The notes under the pieces are model-generated. The model worked only from the letters and a program-made list of their open reading frames with translations. It ran no database searches and was not told where the DNA came from. DNA of 64,000 nt from NCBI GenBank assembly GCA_028554645.1, contig JAQOOI010000066.1:186001-250000 (forward strand), written 5' to 3'. This stretch comes from Omphalotus guepiniiformis (taxonomy: Eukaryota; Basidiomycota; Agaricomycetes; Agaricales; Omphalotaceae). The position numbers and the translations under genes were made by a program. Of this stretch, positions 46,015 to 57,900 are shown one piece after another (position 1 is the first letter of the stretch; each line of letters opens with the position of its first letter).

Positions 46015-48908
46015 TCAATCCAACAATACCGCTCTCGTACTATACCCATCCCCATGCTCAAGCCAATCAAGCGCAACCCTAGCCGTATCAACAACATCCC
46101 TATCATCCTCCGTCCCACCACCTCCACCAGTACCACCACCACTCTGCACAGACGCACCCTGTCCAACCCTCAAACTCAACCCACCAACAACACTAACCGG
46201 ACTTCTCGGCATACCACTTGGTGCATGTGTTAACCCCGCAGGCGAAGTGCCCCCATGATGTTGATGCTGAATTCGATGCCCAACACCCATTTCCCTTCCC
46301 GCACCACTCCACTCACATATATGCCTCAACGTACTCGCGATCCCAGCATCAACGAGCTCTTTCCTGCATTTCGGGTTCGCACGGACGAGTTCGAGGATAC
46401 ATGAGACTACGGGTCGACGGATTTCGGATTTGGATTCGGAGAGGACTGTGCGGAGGGTTTGGAGCAGGGTGGGGTGCGTGAGGATTCGAGTGTGGTATCG
46501 GAGGGGTCCATTGATCAGGTTTGCTAGGGCGTGAGATGCCTATGGGAGAGGTGTGAGGAGGAAAAAGAATGGAAGGAGGGAAGTGGGGGGACGTACTTGT
46601 AAGATAAGGTCGTCGTGTCCTGAATCTAGAGCAGAATCAAGAAGATTGAAGAGTGTCTGTGGTCCTCCTACATCAAAATGTTCAAACACCATCTCGACGC
46701 TTTCTTCGTTCTCCGAAAGGTTTCGTAGGATGTTGAATCCCTGTTCTTGGACCGGTGGTTCGGAATATTCGAGGAGTCTTCACGACGTCAACGTAAGCGG
46801 GATCACTATTGACAAACGAGCATGCGGCAACTCACTCGATGAGGGTTTTCCACCCCAACTCTTTCATGACTGCCTTCTTCGTCTCCAAGGTGGTCTTGCG
46901 TAAGAGATTCTTGATAGCCCATATAGCACTCAACCGCAGACCACCGTCTTCATTGTTCTCTACTAACTCTACGAGGCGCGGTATGAGGCCTTGATCGAGG
47001 TACATCTGTAAATACAATTGATTAGAGGAAAATGACAAACACGAAAGGATCAAAAACAAAGACGCATACCTGTCGAAGAGGACTAAAATCACATACGGCA
47101 TTACAAACCGCTCGTAGCGCTGCACCAAGAACACGTCGATCTTCACCCCTATAAACCGAGTGCTCAACACCGTCAATCCTACGTTCGTATTCTAGCGATT
47201 TTCCTGTTCCTGTTCCCAACGTATTCGTATTCACACTCGTACGTTTCCCCATGACCAACCGAAAAACGGCAACGCCAACCCCACTGTCGGTAATATTCGT
47301 ACGGAGAACGGCAACGCTGCGCGAGAGAGCACGTACGCACTGGCATGCGCCGTATCGTATGCCGATGTGTGGTGAGGAGAGAGAGACGGAGAGAATGGTG
47401 AGGAGGGATGTGTGCCGTTGTTGGGTGTCTGGGGAAGATGTAGGGGGAGGGAGGAGGGTGTCTTCGGTCAGGGAACGACGGATGTCGTTTGAGAATAGGG
47501 ATATTGATGCGAGGGCTGTTAGAGCTGCCTATGATATCTGAGTGAGTGATAGAGAAAAGAGAGGAGGGTGGGTGGACGTACTTCACGTAGAGCACTAATA
47601 CTACCTGGCTCGTCTTCCTCCCATTCTTCGTTGCCTTGAGAATCGTCTGAGGAAGGACAGGGTGTAATAGTTTGAAGGAGTAAGGCGAGTTTGGCATGTG
47701 AGCCTCTTTCGAATGCGAGTTCGGAGAGTGTTGGGTCGTCGGTTGTTAGATAGTCTGAAATTCTGTTAGTATGGATTAAGATGACAAAAGATGGTGGTAG
47801 ACGTACATAGAATAAAGCAAGCTTTAGATTTTTGGATATGAGAGAAACCATCCGAGTCTTCTGGCGTGATCATTCGACCGACGACGTTGACGATTGTTCG
47901 TGCGGCTGTGGATATATCGTCTACGGGTGGCGAATGGATAGATGAGACTGAACGAATGATATGAGTTGCACTGTAGCACTCATGAGCGAGCAGAATAGAA
48001 AGAGAGAAAGGATGTACTCACCATAAACAAGCAGCAATCTGAACATCTGGCAACCTCGACCTAGCATGCGCAAGAACAGTAAGAAGGGGCGTCCCACCAT
48101 GCCCATCCGTCCCAACAATCGGTCTAACAAGCAACCCAGCAACAGTTGGATTATCCTTGGCCAAAGCAGCAACCGCAAGAAGAGCAAATTCCAACGTCTT
48201 CGGTTCAACCCTCGATTTCCTCTCAAATCCACCAATATCAAGTAACCTCGTGAGTACCCATCCAGCAGTGACCGCAGTACCACCACTAACAGCCCCAGAA
48301 GCAGAAGCAGACGACGACGACTTTTCCCAAGCTCGTTTTTCCCAACCACGTCTAGCGCGAACTTGTTCTTCTCGTGCTCGTTCGGATGGAGGTACCCAGA
48401 AAGTCAAAGCGGTGCGATGGGATTCGTGAATGAGGGAAGTGGCAATGAGTGATGCGATAGTTGATGAGATTTGAGTCGAAGGAGAATCAAGAAGTGGTAA
48501 CCAGAGATCTGTCGATGGGAGAGCGTAGAATCGATTCAGTGATTCAGAAGGCGTATATGATAGAGGTGGTTCTGGACGTAAACCCCATTGACATGGTCCA
48601 ACGAGTGAAGCAAGTGAGCCCGCTAGTGTTTTCAACGCTCGAGCATGCGCAAGTGTTGGTTCATTACCGAGAGCAGTGACCAGCGCAGTCAATGCATCTG
48701 CTCGAAGGAGACTAAACACTGCTTCGTCAGTCCCGAGCGCGATAGACCCAACGATATTCGCCGCTTCAGTCCGTAGGCCTTCATTTTCTCCATGAACGAC
48801 ACTCTCCACTAATTTAGAGATAAATCCATTGTCGTTTGCGATCTCTGCTTTGGCGGACGGGTTGCCTATTACTCGGTTTTTGATTCGTTTTAGGTCGGTT
48901 ATGTTCAT
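46015..48908 (-). CDS. Armadillo-repeat protein, GID5/ARMC8-like
   Basis: A multi-exon gene beginning MNITDLKRIKNRVIGN. Armadillo-like helical repeats follow: ISKLVESVVHGENEGLRTEAANIVGSIALG, ALVTALGNEPTLAHARALKTLAGSLA, later GLIPRLVELVENNEDGGLRLSAIWAIKNLLRKTT and HTRILTHPTLLQTLRTVLSE-type helices. The C-terminal segment has VDTARVALDWLEHGDGY, preceded by a Gly-rich low-complexity loop. The LRLSAIWAIKNLLRKT segment and overall plan match ARMC8/Vid28 (Gid5), the scaffold subunit that recruits substrate receptors to the GID/CTLH ubiquitin ligase controlling gluconeogenic enzymes. The first exon (48908-48018 or a little less) is long and unbroken. Intermediate boundaries were judged by eye and may be off by a few codons. 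The family call is strong; the exact subunit name is an inference. Confidence 0.78.
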
Positions 48909-48980
48909 TCAGTGGCAGTAGTACGTGGGAGTAAAAAGCAAAAAAGTTCTATCTGTGTACTACAGCCTAGTACTTATAAA

Positions 48981-51580
48981 TTATACGTTCTCCGCTTCGG
49001 CTTCTCGTTCCCTTGCTTCACCTCTCATTCTCTCTACAACCTTTCTCACTTCATACTCCCAATCCGTGCGTAGACAAAGGACAGTACCAAACACAGCGCA
49101 GTATACGAGCGACACCGTCAAACCCGACCATAATCCCTTTAAACCAGCAGTCGCTTCCTCGAGTGTGGGATACTCGTCGACATCATCCGGTAATCCACGT
49201 TTTCGGAAAGCTAGGTAGACACCTAGTGGGACACCAAGGATGTAGTACGCACTGACCGGCAAGTTAGTCAAGGTTCTGTGAATCAACTCGACGGGCACGT
49301 ACCTTAGGTTCAACAAAGCACCCGTTATCTGCTTTCCACGAGCACGTAATATACCTCCTGTGATAGCAGCGTTTCCGTCAAACACTTGGAACAGTGCGAT
49401 AAGGGGGAGAATTGCAGAGACGAGCGTTGCCACGGCTGAGAGCAAATCAGAAGGGAATTGAGCTCGAGGGAGGGTTGAGAAGACGTACCTGGGTCATTGT
49501 TAAAGATGTATGACCAATGGTTGCGGAAGGTGAAGAACATGGCACTGAGATAATGTCAGACGTGCGTAGTAATTGCTTTGATACTGCGCCGTACTGACCT
49601 GAATATACCAGCGATCAGCAACCCGATTACAATCGATGCCTGAGCGGCAGTTTCAGCTCGACGCGGTCGCCGTTCACCAAGAAGATTACCAATTCTGCAA
49701 TGATTGATTTAGGCCGATTCAGAAAAGCAATGTATATGCGTTGACTCACCGAACACTTGTAGCTACTCCCAACGCGAAAGGGGCTTGGAATGTGGTAGAG
49801 CAAGAAACGAGCAGCACAGATTGAGATGCGAGAGCTGTTGGTCCTAGCCTAACATGATATTGAATAACTGATCAACCACTTGGAGGGAATGAAGGACTAA
49901 CAAACTCGCAGCTAAGCCAATCAACTCCCAAGCCCACCATTCACTTGCAGTTTGACCTACGCCACCAAGACCTAGCGAAACGAGGGTAGCGAGACCTGTA
50001 GGATGCAGAGCTCGTGGAGTGAGAGCGTGCCATGAAGAACGGAGTGTGTGAGCATAGGCAGGATCAGTGAGGTGATGACGGTGATGTCCATGTGATCCTC
50101 GGCGTTTCGAATTCATTCCTCCATTCGTCGTCGTCGTCGTCGTAAGATGACCGGGATTACCATCCGCACCGTTCTCGCAGTGAATCCTCTTCCAGTCCTC
50201 ACTAGCTCTCGCCAACTCCTCCCTCGCATGGAATTTCTGTCGTTCGATCCAGATCCCATAAACGATACTGCCGAATGAGACGAGGTTGTAGGATATGGCA
50301 GTGGCGAGGGGTGCACCGGCGAATCCAAGGCGGAGGAACGAGGGGAATGGCGGTGGGGCCCAGACTGGTAGGAAGTGATGAGCAAGGGTATGTGGTGAGA
50401 GGGGGTTGATGAGTTACCTAGTACCCAGTTCAGAAACGCGTTGATGGGTGCTGCGAGGAGGATTATACGAGTTGGGACGGTGAAGAGACCTTGACATTGA
50501 AAGTATCGTCTTTATGGGACGAGTAAGCGTGGGCATACGAAAAGGAGTCGGAGAGAATCACCTGGAGACGCAATTGAATGCGTATGCTGTAAAATGGTGA
50601 ATTCGTTGTGTTGACTAGTTGATTTTAAGATTTGCTCACCTGGTAATCCTAACGACAGCCATTTCAGGTATACACCGGCTAGATAAGCCACATCTGGGTC
50701 TTGTTTGATGAAAAGAAGGATTGGGGTCGCGTTGAACCAGAGTAGATACATTGGCTATTATACGCAGGTGAGTTTCAAATATATTTCAAAGATGATAACA
50801 GATACTTGCGAATAGACACGCGATAAGGACAACCGTCATACGTTGACACCATACTGTTACCATTTCCGGGTGTGGGCCTGTCCAGGCTGCTGGGAGGAGG
50901 GTGTCGAGAGCAGAGGTTAGACCTGCGAGCGTGTCAGTCGCGTAAGATAGCGAGTAGGTGTGTTGTACCTTGAATAATGCTAAACGCAGTGACGTTCGCG
51001 GACATGCTGCCTAGTGTGCATGCAGCCAGCTCGATAGTTCCAAGGTGACCAAGAGAGAGAACAGAAGCGAGAAGAAGCGTATACTCCAAGACATGTGTCC
51101 TATGAACCGATTAGCAGGTTGAAAGAGAGAGAAAAAAGAGGCGCACCCAAAAACCGGCAAAGCATATTTCGTCAATATCCCCAACTCATTTTTAAACATC
51201 ACAGCTCTATCTTCAGGTTCGTGAGTGAACGTTACGAGTTCATCATCATCTTCAACAACCACATCGCCGTACGTCTCGATAATTCTCGGTACCCTTGGGT
51301 TGAGCAGGGGCGTTACTTCCGTTGGCAAAGATACATTCGAAGCATTTGGAGGTCGAGAAGATTCGCGCGGTGGGGGAACGCGAATGATAGGCGAATCAGC
51401 AATAATGGAGATACCCTCGTCGTCGTCTTCTTCAGTGTCGAGAGTGGAGTGATCGTCGTATTCATCGTTGTGTTCATCGTTGTCATTGTCGTTCCGACGT
51501 GCATTCGCGTATCGGGCAAGAAGAGCATAGTCAGAAGGGAGGGAACTGGGGCCTGTATACCCTCCGTGCGGTGTGCTCAT
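48981..51580 (-). CDS. MATE-family multidrug exporter 2
   Basis: Minus strand, many exons. The cytosolic N-terminus is long and acidic (Asp/Glu rich, about 1-150). The membrane part begins VMFKNELGILTKYALPVFG. Further landmarks are AYLAGVYLKWLSLGLPG, AGLASAALHPTGLATLVSLGLGGVGQTASEWWAWELIGLAASLL and FDGNAAITGGILRARGKQITGALLNLR, ending in a charged tail. The order of helices matches the MATE gene at 32081-34626, but the two are clearly diverged. Substrate unknown; the fungal family is tied to drug and amino-acid-analogue resistance. Its 3' end faces the 5' end of the ARMC8-like gene on the same strand, 72 bp away. Confidence 0.83.
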
Positions 51581-51939
51581 CGTCGTCCGACTCCAACGAA
51601 TATTCTCTGTTTTGTTTTGTTTTCCGCTTCCGTCGGCCGCAGATCTCGCTTCCGCGGATCATAATCAGTGGGGAACCGGCTCTTGTATGGTCCTGTTCGC
51701 GACTTCCAGAGTTCGTTCACATTCAAAGCTACTATGGTGATCAGAGAATTGCAACTTTTTGAGAAATCATTTTTGTATCTTCCTCTCAGGCCTAATCTCT
51801 TAAGTATCTTCATACAATCATTCTTTGACCTCTAAAACTTGGATTATCAGCCTGCATCTACTGATGCAGGCCAGGACAAATTCGTTCTAGGCTATTCACA
51901 CTATCCCTGTTGCTCACTCAAAAAGATTAATTAGACAGT
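51581..51939. other. Boundary between gene-rich and repeat-rich DNA
   Basis: Upstream flank of the MATE gene. No gene is seen. From about 51900 the base composition becomes AT-rich and transposon-like. Confidence 0.35.
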
Positions 51940-52500
51940 GTTAGTAATATCATGAACTTGATAGACTTTAGTGTAGATTGCACCATAGGCAAACTTATTT
52001 CTTCATTTGCTAAGGTTCACACTTCTGCCATGGCTAAGTGAACCATACATAAGCTTGTGCCCATTAAGTCCAACACCATCATGATTCCAAACTGAACCAG
52101 TTGATTCAATAACTCTACATATATGGTGCATATCACCTAGATATACAAATACCTCTCAGCTCATATACATTGCACTCACCATTCATGTTAATATTAAAGA
52201 ACCTGCCTATGTAAAAAGATCTACCAGCCACTGTGTTAGGCTCAAAGTGACAAGATAAGATCTCAGGTGCAGTTTGTAGAGTCTGTTTGTAGACAATCTG
52301 GCTTTGACATTGTGTACACTGGCTGGCTGTCTCATGCTCAAGTTTTATGAACCACTCACTAACAGATCTACCTGGAGTAAGATTTCTCTCAAAAACAGGA
52401 CAGTTTTAATAATGACTTGCACCTCTTATATGTCCATTGCAACAAACTTTTTCTACTAAAACTAACTGTGCATCCTGACTTGAGAGTATCTTGTCTGTTA
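51940..52500 (-). pseudogene. Decayed peptidase-like transposon module, copy 1
   Basis: Reading the minus strand gives CTQCQSQIVYKQTLQ, CHFEPNTVAGRSFYIG, then (after a frameshift) VFVYLGDMHHICRVIES and SVWNHDGVGL. The pattern C-x-x-C followed by Y-x-G-x-x-H and W-x-x-D-G parallels the C-terminal half of ubiquitin-specific proteases, which I recall as a module of some large Agaricomycete DNA transposons. Frameshifts and stops make it non-functional. The family assignment is inference. Confidence 0.4.
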
Positions 52501-52576
52501 TCAAAGGTACAACAGCAAGACCACCCTATTGGCTCATAATGGTTTTGTCTATGAAGTCACAAGTGACCAACACATC

Positions 52577-52665
52577 TGATTACGAGTTCAAAATGTAATG
52601 TAGAAGTCGTACTTTATCCAGATTTTTTTGTCGTTTTTTGATCCAGTTAAGTGTGATGCTGGCTG
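52577..52665 (+). repeat. Direct repeat copy 1 near transposon fragment
   Basis: Starts tacgagttcaaaatg and ends gatccagttaagtgtgatgc. It is about 75-80 percent similar by eye to 53411-53500. The shorter word ccagttaagtgtgatg or close variants also occurs near 53588. The two copies flank the plus-strand peptidase-like fragment. Confidence 0.55.
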
Positions 52666-52959
52666 ATGGCTCGTTTCCCACGTGACTTGACCTCTTTGCT
52701 GCTTTTGCCTGTTACTTATCTGTTCCAGTTAAGCGGTCATTTCTACACATGATTTCTCCTCGTTTGTTCCAGTCTGATCTTGTTAATCTTGCACTTGTGG
52801 CTTGTTTGTGGTCTTATGTAATATTCCTTTTCTTTCTTTCGCTTCTTCTTTCATTCTTTTGTTCTTTTTATTTTTCTATTGTTTTTGTTTTTGTTTTTTT
52901 ATTTTTTAGTTGTATTTTTTGTTTCTGTTTCTTGTTTTGTACCTCTATCATTGACTCCA

Positions 52960-53400
52960 TCACCTGCCATGTCCACCAGACCCACTTGAGATGCACGCAA
53001 TGCCACCAACATGTGGTGATCAAACACTTGGCCCTTTCGCATCCCTCACTACTGGCATGTCAGTTATCGCAGAACGGTGTGGGCAATCAGGTGCTGTACC
53101 TTGATACTGGATTCACGCTGAGCAGAGCAGGTGTTACTCGTCAATATACCCTCCAAGAAGTCATTTATTATGGCACGCATCACTAGACAGCGCAATTCAT
53201 TGACAAGAACCATAACATATGGTACTACAATGGTGTTCAAGATGTGAATGTTGTATCTTACAATGACAATCCCGAGAGGGACAACATTGATCTGGGGAAA
53301 CAAGGAAGACGAATGGCCTGCACTGCCATTTATGCAAGGGTGTGAGCTTAGGTCAGTCATGTGACAATTCTGCGCTCGCAATGAACTTGTACCCGCCTGG
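52960..53400 (+). pseudogene. Decayed peptidase-like transposon module, copy 2
   Basis: The plus strand reads HLRCTQCHQHVVIKHLALSH, YTLQEVIYYGTHH, an in-frame stop, then TAQFIDKNHNIWYYNGV. It aligns with copy 1 (CTQCQSQIVYKQ..., YELR...VYLGDMHH, W..DGV) but is in the opposite orientation. The Y-x-G-x-H-x-x-A..W-Y pattern resembles the catalytic His region of ubiquitin C-terminal hydrolases. The stop and shortened ends mark it as a relic. Confidence 0.45.
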
Positions 53401-53410
53401 GCATCGGCCC

Positions 53411-53500
53411 AGGCCCTCAATTACGAGTTCAAAATGAAATGTAGAACTCATTCTTTCTGGCGATTTTTGTGCCAATTTTGATCCAGTTAAGTGTGATGCC
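53411..53500 (+). repeat. Direct repeat copy 2 near transposon fragment
   Basis: Second copy of the 90-bp repeat at 52577-52665, again starting tacgagttcaaaatg and ending gatccagttaagtgtgatgc. The pair may be the ends of a small decayed element, or its target-linked repeats. Confidence 0.55.
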
Positions 53501-53806
53501 GCTGTCATTCATTTTGGCATGTCACTTTTCGGCATATTCCTGATTGTCACGTGTCATCCTGCTGAAGCCCAATTTTCCTCGCCTTGATCCTGTTAAGTGT
53601 GAGTATTGTCGTCATTCTCATTTTCATGCCTTTCAGCTGTCCGCGTTGATGAGAATGAATCGGGGCAATGAACTGCTAAAGGGCTAATGAACAAAAACCC
53701 AAAAACAACCAAAACAACCAAGTCACTCGAAAGGTGCGGGTCTGAGGGGGCGTTGTCAAAGGTTCCGCACGACCAAACTTATGGCATCTTTATTAGAACT
53801 TTATAT

Positions 53807-54534
53807 CTTTATCACAAGGACTTTATAGTTGAGCTTTTAAAATGCACTAAGGCAAAAAGTAGCACAAGACGGTTTTGAACAAGACAGGTGTTCACTGCAC
53901 AATCGCAACCAATTGACCACAAGATCAAACAACCAATTCCAATAACACAACCAGTTCAATTCAACCAACAATGATCTTTATAAAATATCGCAATAAACAC
54001 CGGACTATAAACAGACCAGGGCAACTTTATGTTTTTGGTAGGATTTCCCTTCACAGGCATGATTCACGTTATAAAGACGATCCCCAGTGACCCTGTGACT
54101 CTATGGTACTCTCCTGGATTTTCTCTCTCCAGGTTACTGCCCTTTTATACATACTGCCAGTCCAAAATTAATAAAAACGGAAATTATAGCTAAACTGTCC
54201 TGTTTTATATATATACCTATATCCGTGTATGTAGGTTGTAAGTATCTGTGTCAAGTATGTCCATTATTACTTGTTATAGATCTATTTTATGAGGCAAACC
54301 TCAAAAAATGCGTTTTAATTCCATTATTTTTATTGTAGACAATATTCAGCCCCTTTATTTCATTTTTACGGATTTCCTTGACATTTCTCGGGCATCCAGG
54401 TTCCATAGGATTAATCACCTGATAGAAATTATACCCCTCAAAGTATCACATTGTTTTGTCAAAGGAACTCCTTCAATTCAGTAGTATTCCGAGAAATTTT
54501 ACTGATCGAATTTTTACACCTTCTAACCGGTTTC
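53807..54534 (+). repeat. Left inverted arm of a long-TIR element, outer part
   Basis: This is inverted relative to 63276-64000 with only scattered substitutions. It is cut at 54534 by the Ty3 element and continues at 61268. The outer end cannot be fixed, because the partner arm runs off the window at 64000. Confidence 0.85.
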
Positions 54535-54986
54535 TGTCAGCGACTCGAGTTATAAACTCAAATAACCAAACACAATGATCTTAGTTTCACACGAGTAAGA
54601 GAAAAGCAGAAAGTGGATTTGAGAAAAGAGACGATACAAGGAAATATGCTAAGTACAAGTCTAAACTCGAGGAGTTATTGACAAGATCGAAGCTAAAGAA
54701 ATATCTACCTAAGCGGACTTGTTATATACGTAAATAAAACCCTAAACCCTGGGCTATAACCCTTGACTAATCCACCGTGTGTCTACCATGAGTTCGATCG
54801 CCTCAAGTGTTTCATTAATGATCGTGATCGCCTTGAGGTCTACATGCTTGATCTCGATCATCATGCTACCTACGTGTGTATTTAATATAACCCTAGATCT
54901 ATAACTTAAGATGCTATCTACTGATAATAAAAGTGTCTATATGTACAAACAATGAGATAAGATGAAAAAAGAAAATGTTCGTAACA
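54535..54986 (-). repeat. 3' LTR of the Ty3 element
   Basis: 452 bp. By eye it is identical to 60811-61262 except at two positions (g/c in the gatacaag-aaatatgc stretch and c/t in gatcg-ctcaag). Confidence 0.93.
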
Positions 54987-54997
54987 TGACCCCCTCC
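54987..54997 (-). promoter_or_regulatory. Polypurine tract of the Ty3 element
   Basis: On the element's coding strand the bases next to the 3' LTR read GGAGGGGGTCA. It abuts the pol stop codon (54998-55000) and would prime plus-strand DNA synthesis. Confidence 0.7.
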
Positions 54998-57900
54998 TTA
55001 GGGACGATGTCCCCATCGTCCTAACTTCACTGCTAATGCTTCTGTCGGCATCTTCTTCGTTTCTACTACTTCCGTACATGCTTCAGGGATAGGTCGTAAC
55101 AATGATGTCGGGAATAAGGAAATTGGGACCTCAATCTTTCTTAACTGAGATGGTCGTGGTTTAGTGGGGAATTTTTTATGGAACTCTTCGATTGCTTCTT
55201 TTGCATTTGCAAGGTTTGCTAATGGTTCCCATGTTTGTTCGTGCCGCGAGTATCCCTTCCATTGGACTTTGTATCCAAATCTCCCTCCCCTATATTTTCC
55301 TGAATCTACTATCTCTTCCACTTCGAACTCTGGTTCTTCTCCTTCTATCACTGGTGGCGGATTATCATTCTTAGGCTGCTCGGGGAATTCAGGTGGATGA
55401 TAGGGTGACAGTAGAACTTCGTTAAAGACTGGATGTATCCTCTTCCAAGTCTTCGGTATCTTTAGTTGATACGACGTCGCTCCAACTTTCTTAACAACTT
55501 CAAAAGGACCAAATCGTTTATCATCCAACTTCTTCATTGGTCGATCAGAAGTCAGGTTTGTCGCTTCAAGCCATACTTTGTCATTAGGCTTATATTCGAC
55601 TGATGGTTTCCTCTTCTTGTCGTAATACCGAGTCATGTCTTCCTTTGCCTTTTTAAGCGCTGCCCCTACTTCGTCTCTGATCTTGATCATCTTATCGGCA
55701 AATTCCTGTGCTGTGGGATTTGCCGACGGAGTTCTTGGAGCTGTTCCCTTATACGGATGTCGTCCCATATCCGCATAGAACGGAGTGACACCCGTGGCTG
55801 AGTGTATCCTATCAGTCAACACAAACTCTGCTGTTGGTAACCATTCATGCCAGTCGTTCTGATGTTGATTGATGAATAACCGGAGATAATGTTCAATCTC
55901 TTGGTTCATCCGTTCCGTCTGTCCATTCGTCTGTGGGTGATATGCCGTTGTGAAGCTTCCTTGAATGCCTAATAACCGGTATAGTTCCTTCATGAATCGG
56001 GAATGATATTGAGGTCCCCGATCATGAATAATCTTTCTCGGTAATCCGTGTATAGGAAAGATTTTGTCCCTATAGATTCTGGCCATTCCCTCAGATGTTA
56101 ACGACATGTGTGTGGGTACCAGACGTGTTTGTTTTGTGAAATGATCCACAATCACACTTATGGCATTAAAACCTCCAGCTTCCGGTAGTTCTCCAATCAG
56201 ATCTGTTCCTATGACTTCCCAGGGACCTTGTGGAACATTATTTGTGACTAGTGTTCCCGTTGGTTTGGTTCAATGAATTTTAGTGGCCTGGCACTTTTCA
56301 CACCCCTTAACGTATTTCCGTACATCCTGAGTGATCCCTGGCCACCAATAGTTTCTCGTCACCAATTCCATGGTTTTGAACTGCCCTGGATGTCCCGTCA
56401 GAACAGTATCATGATGTAGTCCAATGATCTTTCCCCGTAACCTATTATCAATAGGCACATAGATCCTATCCTGCCACGTCACAATTCCTTCCTCTGACTC
56501 AACCCAATCCTTCTCTTTTCCTTCTAAAGCCTTATTCACTAGATTATCCCGCACTTTCGACTTTTTCTTTATAAGATCTAAGATCTCGTCCTCGGGCATC
56601 TCTAGTCTGTTGATCGAAAAAAGTTCCGGCTTTAAAAGTACCACGTCCTCATTGTCTTTCTCCCCCATCTCATGATTGGCCATCCTGGACAATGCATCTG
56701 GCTTTCCCATTGACTTTCCGGGTTTATGAATCAATGTAAAGTCGTATTCAGATAATTCAGTGATCCATCGGGCTTGTCGACGATTCAATTTCTGAGGCTT
56801 TTTGAAATACTGAAGATTTTGATGATCTGTATAGATCTCAAATGACTCTTCCGCACCCATCAGATATTGTCTCCAATCTGCTAAGGAATCCATAATGGCC
56901 ATCATTTCCTTATCATAGATCTCATAATTACGTTCTGTTTCATTTAGAGATCTAGATCTGAACGCAATAGGCCACCATTTTCCGTCTATCTTTTGCGATA
57001 AGACAGCTCCGTTCGCATAATCTGATGAATCTGCCTCGACTCTGAATTGTCCATGATCACGGGGTATGGTTAGAACAACTTCTTCGGCAATTCTACTTTT
57101 GAGTTCTTCGAATGCCTGCTGTTGTTGTTCTGTCCATTCCCACTTTGAATTCCCGGTCAGTGATGACAATGGTTTCGCCACTTGACTAAATCCTCGGATA
57201 AATCGTCGGTAGAAGTTGCAGAAACCCAAGAAGGACTGTACTTCCTTCTTGTTTCCTGGTATTTTCCATTCTTTTACCGTTTTGACTTTCTTTGGATCCA
57301 TCCGCACTTGTCCATTTCCTACAAACACTCCAAGGTACTCAACATTACTGGTCTCGAATTCGCACTTTTCAGGTCTAAGATACAACTTGTGTTGTCGTAA
57401 TATATCTAACACCTGTTTTACAATTGACTCGTGCTCTTCGATTGTATTTGTGAAAACCAAGATATCGTCTAAGTACACCATGACGTGACCTTCGTTGATC
57501 AAATCCCTTAAGATATGATTCATGAATGCTTGGAAGGTCGCCGGAGAATTTGTAAGACCAAAGAACATAACCGTTGGTTCAAAGAGCCCCCGATTAGTCC
57601 TAAATGCCGCCTTCCACTCATCACCCTCTTTGATCCGGATATTATTGTATCCCCATCGAACATCCATTTTCGAAAATACTTTCGAATCCTTCAGCTTATC
57701 AATGAGTTCTTGAATGAGCGGCAACGGGTATTTGTTCTTTATCGTTGCTTCATTCAACTTCCGATAATCCTGAACAGGTCGAAGTTTCTCATCTTTCTTT
57801 GCCACAAAGAAGAATGGTGAGGCCATCGGTGACTTTGATGGTCTAATTCGTCCAGATTTCAGATTTTCCTTGATGAACTCATCTAAAACTTTCTGTTCCG

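Noticed and set aside
54735..54755. Telomere-like CCCTAAACCC
   Set aside because: It is a single unit inside the LTR, repeated only because the LTR is repeated; no tandem array.
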